Part shown: piece by piece, positions 5,290 through 9,109 of the stretch
Numbering within the stretch: the first letter of the stretch is position 1
Layout: every line of letters begins with the position of its first letter
Source of the DNA: a bacterium
GTDB lineage: Bacteria > B130-G9
NCBI GenBank assembly: GCA_035527515.1
Contig: DATLAJ010000087.1
Coordinates: 1-9,109, forward strand
Direction: 5' to 3'
Length of the DNA: 9,109 nucleotides
Notes under the pieces: generated by a model
Told to the model about the DNA's origin: nothing
What the model saw: only the letters and a program-made list of their open reading frames with translations
Database searches by the model: none
Program-made: the position numbers and the translations under genes

Positions 5290-5614
5290 GTGCTTTTACC
5301 GGCGAACGAACTGGGTCGGTTCGCACCGAAACGGAGCTCGCCTTCAGCCCCCGATGTCTCAAGCAGAGAGCCTCCGCCTCGCCTGGGGAGAAGAGCCGCT
5401 GGCGCCGTCGCATCGGCCGTTAAACCTTTTTGAATCCTGCCCTGTCTATATGGACAGACAGAGGGCGATAGTTATTTAGGGAGATCGCATGGAGCACAAA
5501 TCCTGTCGGTTTGGCGATGGGGAGATCGAAGGACAGCGGTTATTTATCTGAGTAAAAGTATTTGTTTCAGTTAATTGATCGTAAGATCAGAACACAACAA
5601 CGGAGGAAGACGTG
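5290..5614 (+). other. Intergenic region between plsY and the Spy-like gene, with small repeats
   Basis: These 325 bases hold no convincing full-size gene. Features seen are: a GCGAAC/GTTCGC hairpin (5302-5324) after plsY without a T-run; a nested hairpin in 5439-5466 (GCCCT...AGGGC enclosing CTGTC/GACAG), also without a T-run; repeated GTTATTTA (5471-5478 and 5539-5546) and GGGAGATCG (5479-5487 and 5520-5528); and a TGATC-GTAA-GATCA hairpin (5576-5589) shortly before the ribosome binding site of the next gene. A promoter for the Spy-like gene must lie here or upstream, but no clear hexamer pair is visible. Confidence 0.5.
5489..5551 (+). CDS. Possible 20-residue leader peptide
   Basis: An ATG at 5489 preceded by GGGAG (5479-5483, spacing 5) opens a 20-codon frame, MEHKSCRFGDGEIEGQRLFI, ending in TGA at 5549-5551, 63 bases before the next gene. 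The ribosome binding site is reasonable, but the frame is very short, resembles nothing I recognise, and overlaps the local direct repeats, so it may be chance. No run of one amino acid suggests attenuation. Confidence 0.2.
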   Translation: MEHKSCRFGDGEIEGQRLFI

Positions 5615-6169
5615 ATGAACAGAACCAAGACTGCGGTCGTTGTGGTGATCGCTCTCGTTGGGCTCGTCGGCGCGGGGCTCGTGTTCGCCAGGTGGGGTCA
5701 AGGGCCGATGGCGATGAACGGTTCCACAGGAGAAAAGGTAGGGCAGCGTGGCTTCGACACACTTGTCGATAAGCTCGGGCTAACAGAAGACCAGGCTGAG
5801 GCGCTTAAGGCCATTTTCGATGAGCACCATCAGAAGATGAGAGACATCATGGATGCCGCACGGCCTGTGATTGCCGCGGTCCGCGAAGAGCTGGCCAAGG
5901 ACGAGCCGAATGAAGAGGCACTTTCGCGCCTCATCGCACAGGCGAAGGCGATTCAGGAGCAAATGAAGGCAGAAATGGATGTCTTCAAGACCAGAATCAA
6001 TGAATTCACGGCGGGCCTCTCCGTGAAGCAGCAGGCTCAGTTCCTTCTCTTCGAGGCCAGGATGTTTCGCAGAATGCACCAGCGCCCCATGCGTATGATG
6101 GAGAGCCAGGGGCCTTCCGGGGCAGAGAAGCTAGATTGTCCCGCCTCTTGTCCTTTCACTGACAACTGA
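5615..6169 (+). CDS. Spy/CpxP-like periplasmic protein (LTxxQ family)
   Basis: A 184-residue protein. Residues 6-25 are a hydrophobic export signal or anchor (AVVVVIALVGLVGAGLVFA). The rest is almost wholly helical and charged. It carries the two hallmark LTxxQ-type motifs of the Spy/CpxP/ZraP fold, LTEDQ (56-60) and LSVKQ (135-139), separated by two long amphipathic helices with a PNEEAL turn (98-103). In this family the helices form a cradle-shaped dimer that binds unfolded proteins, or (ZraP, CnrX-type) senses metals, in the periplasm under envelope stress. The tail is rich in Met/Arg/His (150-162) and ends with CPASC (175-179), which could be a disulphide or metal site. GGAGGA (5602-5607) sits 7 bases before the ATG at 5615. 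The adjacent GTG at 5612 is the alternative start. Its own terminator follows, so it appears monocistronic. Confidence 0.85.
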   Translation: MNRTKTAVVVVIALVGLVGAGLVFARWGQGPMAMNGSTGEKVGQRGFDTLVDKLGLTEDQAEALKAIFDEHHQKMRDIMDAARPVIAAVREELAKDEPNEEALSRLIAQAKAIQEQMKAEMDVFKTRINEFTAGLSVKQQAQFLLFEARMFRRMHQRPMRMMESQGPSGAEKLDCPASCPFTDN

Positions 6170-6216
6170 CAGGTGATGACCGCGACTGGGTGACGTTCTT
6201 CGCCAATAAGAGCAAA

Positions 6217-6251
6217 GGGGACACGTCCAGTTCGGGCGCGTCCCCTTTTTT
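6217..6251 (+). terminator. Rho-independent terminator after the Spy-like gene
   Basis: GGGGACACG (6217-6225) pairs with CGCGTCCCC (6237-6245), 8 of 9 pairs with one A-C mismatch, across an 11-base loop. Six T residues (6246-6251) follow at once. It lies 48 bases after the stop codon and separates this gene from the efflux operon. Confidence 0.9.
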
Positions 6252-6411
6252 GTGCTTCAGCAAAAAACTCACGAAAGCTCAGCTGGATGACAAGAGCAAT
6301 TCGCAGCAAGGCTGCCCAGATGTTTACAGGGTCTGCGATAGGCATCAAACATTGTTAAACTCTTTGTTGAGATTTGTTGTCTTTAGGGACGACATATAAA
6401 TGCGATGCGAA

Positions 6412-6440
6412 TTGACAAGCTAGAATATCAACGGTGTAAC
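6412..6440 (+). promoter_or_regulatory. Sigma-70-like promoter of the efflux operon
   Basis: A perfect TTGACA (6412-6417) is followed by a 17-base spacer and TGTAAC (6435-6440, 4 of 6 to TATAAT). The predicted start at about 6447 leaves only about 20 bases before the first start codon, so the leader would be very short. A better -10 (TAGAAT at 6421) is too close to pair with this -35. Confidence 0.5.
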
Positions 6441-6465
6441 AACACTAGGGAGTGATTGAGAGGTG

Positions 6466-8136
6466 ATGGTTTTGAGGACCGGAGCAGCTCGTCAGAATTG
6501 GGGCCTGGGGAGACGTTTTCAGCCCTGGTTCTTGCGGGTTATCCCAGTTGTTTTTCTGGTGGCCTGCTTGGTTTCCTGTGCGCATGCTCCTCGCTGGACG
6601 CCCCAGACAGTCGAGCCGCCTCAATCTGTTGAGGTCGCGCAGGAGTCGGCAGCTCAAGCAGTTGAGGAGGAGGAGAGAGCCAAACCACCCTCCGATAAGT
6701 CGGGCGTGGCCCCGGCGCCACAGGCGAGTTCTCTTGCGCTGACGCGGGATGGTGCGGTCCTGACGGCTCTTGCGCGGAATCGGTCGTTGGCCGTGGCACA
6801 GTTTGAGCCCGAAATTGCAGCAACGTATATTCAGGAGTCGCGTGGTGCATTTGATCCGGCCCTTTTGGCCACAGTCTCCTACGGCAGAGACACGCGGCCA
6901 TATAGCCAAACGGGCCTCACGTCGGTTGCGGTCGGGGAGCCTGTGGTTTCGCGACAGTTCCAGACCGACTTGTCGATATCCGAGTTCTTGCCCACGGGCA
7001 CGGAGGTCTTTCTCTCCGGAGGATTCTCTCGCAGCCGCTCTTCCTCTGATTGGGATTACGAGGGCTCCTGGTCGGTCAGCCTCAATCAGTCCCTGCTGCG
7101 GGGTATAGGCCCTGACGCCAATCTGGTCACCCTGCGGCAGGCAAGAAACACCGCGGCCAAGAGCCGCCACGAGTTCCGGTCCTCCGTTCTGGAGCTGGTT
7201 TATCAGGTTGAGAACGCTTACTGGGAGCTGGTGCTTGCCACAAGGACATTGAAGATACGAGAGTTTTCGGTTCAGCTGGCCAAGGACCAGCTTGGGCTGA
7301 ACCAGGACTTGATTGCTGTCGGTAAGCTTTCCAGGGATTCAAGGGTCTCGGCAGAGGCTGAACTGGCTTCTCGCAAGGCTGATCTCGTCGATGCGAGAAT
7401 TGCGGTCAGGGAGCGAACTATTGATCTCATCCGTCTGTTGAATCCTGATGCTGAGGCACAGTGGGGCTTAACGTTTGAGACGCTCGATCCTGCTGATATT
7501 GAGCGTGTTGACTTGAGCCCTAAGATAAGCGTTAGGCTCGCGGCCCTTTACAGACCGGAGCTTGCCCAATCGCGCCTCGAGCTGGCCAATCGGGACCTGG
7601 AAGTTGTCCGAACCCGCAACGGGCTGCTCCCCAAACTCGATGCATTCGCCTCTTACGGAAGGCTCAGCAGTGGAGCTACCGGGAGCGATGCGAGCAGTCA
7701 TCTGAACGACTCTATGTTCGATTCCTATCAGTTCGGTCTTTCACTAGATATGTCCCCTCTGAACAGGGCAGAAATAGCCAGCCATCGCCGCGCGAAGTTT
7801 CATCAGCAACAGGCCGAGGTTGCCATTGAGAACCTCGAGAGGGTAATCGAGGCCGAGGTTCGGCAAGCGGCCCTCGAGGTCGAGAGGCAGTGGGAGAGTA
7901 TTGCGGCAACTGATGAGGTCGTCAAAAGCAGGCAGGAAGAGCTCAAGGTTGAGGAGAACAGGTTCATAGTGGGCAAGTCCACGAATTTGGATGTCTCACA
8001 GGTTCATAGGGACCTGATTCAGGCTCAGCTGGACGAAGTGACCGCCAGGGTTCGTTACATACAAGCCATCACATCGCTCTATCTGACGGAAGGGACTTTG
8101 CTCTCTCGCCGGGGTGTGGGATCGGCTCTTGAATAG
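6466..8136 (+). CDS. TolC/OprM-family outer-membrane efflux lipoprotein
   Basis: This is the outer-membrane channel component of a tripartite exporter. The 556-residue product begins with a basic, hydrophobic signal ending in a lipobox (LVSC, acylated Cys38; LVAC at Cys34 is a second possibility). A Pro/Glu-rich linker (about 40-85) follows. Two outer-membrane-efflux-protein repeats come next: about 90-340, with beta segments near 135-210 and the helix VYQVENAYWELVLATRTLKI (245-264), and about 355-545, with RPELAQSRLELANRDLEVVR (363-382), a beta segment near 391-430, and GKSTNLDVSQVHRDLIQAQL (503-522). This is the duplicated TolC architecture, which trimerises into a beta barrel plus a periplasmic alpha tunnel. 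The start is uncertain. ATG 6466 and GTG 6463 are adjacent, AGGGAG at 6447-6452 is rather far and GAGAGG at 6458-6463 too near, and TTG 6472 would fit GAGAGG best. The adaptor gene follows at once. Confidence 0.93.
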   Translation: MVLRTGAARQNWGLGRRFQPWFLRVIPVVFLVACLVSCAHAPRWTPQTVEPPQSVEVAQESAAQAVEEEERAKPPSDKSGVAPAPQASSLALTRDGAVLTALARNRSLAVAQFEPEIAATYIQESRGAFDPALLATVSYGRDTRPYSQTGLTSVAVGEPVVSRQFQTDLSISEFLPTGTEVFLSGGFSRSRSSSDWDYEGSWSVSLNQSLLRGIGPDANLVTLRQARNTAAKSRHEFRSSVLELVYQVENAYWELVLATRTLKIREFSVQLAKDQLGLNQDLIAVGKLSRDSRVSAEAELASRKADLVDARIAVRERTIDLIRLLNPDAEAQWGLTFETLDPADIERVDLSPKISVRLAALYRPELAQSRLELANRDLEVVRTRNGLLPKLDAFASYGRLSSGATGSDASSHLNDSMFDSYQFGLSLDMSPLNRAEIASHRRAKFHQQQAEVAIENLERVIEAEVRQAALEVERQWESIAATDEVVKSRQEELKVEENRFIVGKSTNLDVSQVHRDLIQAQLDEVTARVRYIQAITSLYLTEGTLLSRRGVGSALE

Positions 8137-8146
8137 GAGACATAGT

Positions 8147-9109
8147 ATGAAAAGAAAGATCGTGATAATCACCATTGTTTGTGTGGGGATAGCTATCGGC
8201 TGTTATCTGTGGAATAACGGCGGAAACGGCGATCCCGCGGATGATTCTCAAGCGACAACGGTGAGGCCCACACACGCGCCAATTCAGCTAAAAATAGAGA
8301 GCACTGGGCGAGTGGTCTCGAATCTGGACGTCGAGATAAAATGCAAGGCAAGCGGCGAGGTCACTGGCGTGCCCTATGACGTGAGCGACCCAGTCAAAAA
8401 GGCGGACCTGCTCGTCGAGCTGGACCCCATAGACGAAGAGCGCCGGGTCAAACAGGCCGAGGTGAATCTGTCGTCATCGAAGGCCAGGCTGGTTCAGGCT
8501 CAGCAGAATTTGAAGACAGCTGAGCGGGACCTGACCAACGATATGGCGCGGGCCCAGGCAGCTCTCAAGTCGGCTCGGGTCAAGTTCCAAGATGCCCATG
8601 CTAAGGCGGAGCGCACCAAGAAGCTGCTTGAGGCAAACCGCGTCAGCATCGAGGAGAATGAGACTGCGCAGACTGCCGCCTCTCTTGCTACCGCTGATTT
8701 GGAGAACGCTAAGATCACGTTAGCGGAGCTCGAGGTCAAGAAAGACGCTCTGGAAGTGCTGCGTCAGGACGTTGCACTGGCAGAGGACCAGGTTGAATCC
8801 AACGAGATCGAGCTTGAAATGGCGCGACAGCGGCTCAAGGACACAAAGGTCTTTGCGCCAATCGATGGTGTGGTTGCTGACCGCCAGGTGGAGGTTGGGC
8901 AGATCATATCATCCCCCACCAGCAATGTGGGCGGCGGGACGACCTTGCTTGTCCTATCGGACCTCTCGCGGCTTTTCGTCCTCGCCTCGGTCGATGAGAG
9001 CGACATCGGCACGATTGAGGTCGGGCAGCGAGTGACGATCACGGCCGACGCCTTTCCTGACAAAGAGTTTTACGGGAAGGTTGTTCGCGTGGCCGCAAGA
9101 GGGGAGAAC
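8147..9109 (+). CDS. HlyD/MacA-type periplasmic adaptor (membrane fusion protein), cut by right edge
   Basis: The frame is open from ATG 8147 to the window end (321 codons, no stop). AGGAGA (8135-8140) overlaps the TAG stop of the channel gene, so the two are one operon and likely translationally coupled. Residues 5-20 are a hydrophobic anchor. IAIGC at 15-19 is a possible but imperfect lipobox. Then come the first half of the lipoyl/barrel-sandwich domain (about 60-95, KASGEVTGVPYDVSDPVKKADLLVELD), a long alpha-helical coiled-coil hairpin (about 96-232), the returning lipoyl half FAPIDGVVADRQVEVGQII (236-254), and a beta-barrel domain starting VLASVDESDIGTIEVGQRV (278-296) and DAFPDKEFYGKV (301-312). 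The last motifs are typical of MacA-like adaptors that link a TolC channel to an ABC transporter. An RND partner is less likely but not excluded. The C-terminal membrane-proximal domain is beyond the edge. Confidence 0.94.
   Translation, partial: MKRKIVIITIVCVGIAIGCYLWNNGGNGDPADDSQATTVRPTHAPIQLKIESTGRVVSNLDVEIKCKASGEVTGVPYDVSDPVKKADLLVELDPIDEERRVKQAEVNLSSSKARLVQAQQNLKTAERDLTNDMARAQAALKSARVKFQDAHAKAERTKKLLEANRVSIEENETAQTAASLATADLENAKITLAELEVKKDALEVLRQDVALAEDQVESNEIELEMARQRLKDTKVFAPIDGVVADRQVEVGQIISSPTSNVGGGTTLLVLSDLSRLFVLASVDESDIGTIEVGQRVTITADAFPDKEFYGKVVRVAARGEN

Noticed and set aside
5302-5324. Terminator after plsY
   Set aside because: The GCGAAC/GTTCGC hairpin is real but no T-run follows on either strand.

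Overview
The window reads as chromosomal DNA from a moderately GC-rich diderm (Gram-negative-type) bacterium. It encodes an outer-membrane TolC-family channel, a periplasmic adaptor and a periplasmic Spy/CpxP-like chaperone. It also carries a near-consensus sigma-54 promoter. The secreted subtilase, with its own C-terminal beta domain, is of a kind I associate with little-studied environmental lineages, but the sequence alone does not fix the phylum. Window edges cut genes at both ends.

Left (1-718, minus strand): the N-terminal 239 codons of a family 2 glycosyltransferase that runs off the left edge. Next comes an unusually long stretch without a convincing protein gene (719-2309, about 1.6 kb). 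It is not empty. It holds (i) a sigma-54 (-24/-12) promoter at 1149-1165, (ii) about 300 bases of strongly self-complementary sequence ending in a good intrinsic terminator (1445-1473), together a candidate independent sigma-54-dependent non-coding RNA, (iii) a 320-base run of about nine small hairpins (1671-1992), and (iv) a sigma-70-like promoter followed by a tandem 40/46-base duplication that ends in the ribosome binding site of the next gene.

Middle (2310-5289, plus strand): a 784-residue secreted S8 subtilisin-like protease with intact catalytic Asp/His/Asn/Ser, then 28 bases later plsY, the membrane acyltransferase that starts phospholipid synthesis. The close spacing suggests co-transcription, although the functions are not obviously linked. 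A 325-base gap with small repeats leads to a Spy/CpxP (LTxxQ) family periplasmic protein (5615-6169) with its own terminator (6217-6251).

Right (6412-9109, plus strand): a promoter followed by an operon for a tripartite exporter. First is a TolC/OprM-type outer-membrane lipoprotein (6466-8136), then, with its Shine-Dalgarno overlapping the preceding stop codon, a HlyD/MacA-type periplasmic adaptor (8147 onward, open at the right edge). An inner-membrane partner (MacB-like ABC transporter or RND pump) would be expected just beyond the window.

The strongest candidate for something undescribed is the sigma-54-driven structured RNA at about 1176-1473. I could not match it to any RNA family I know.
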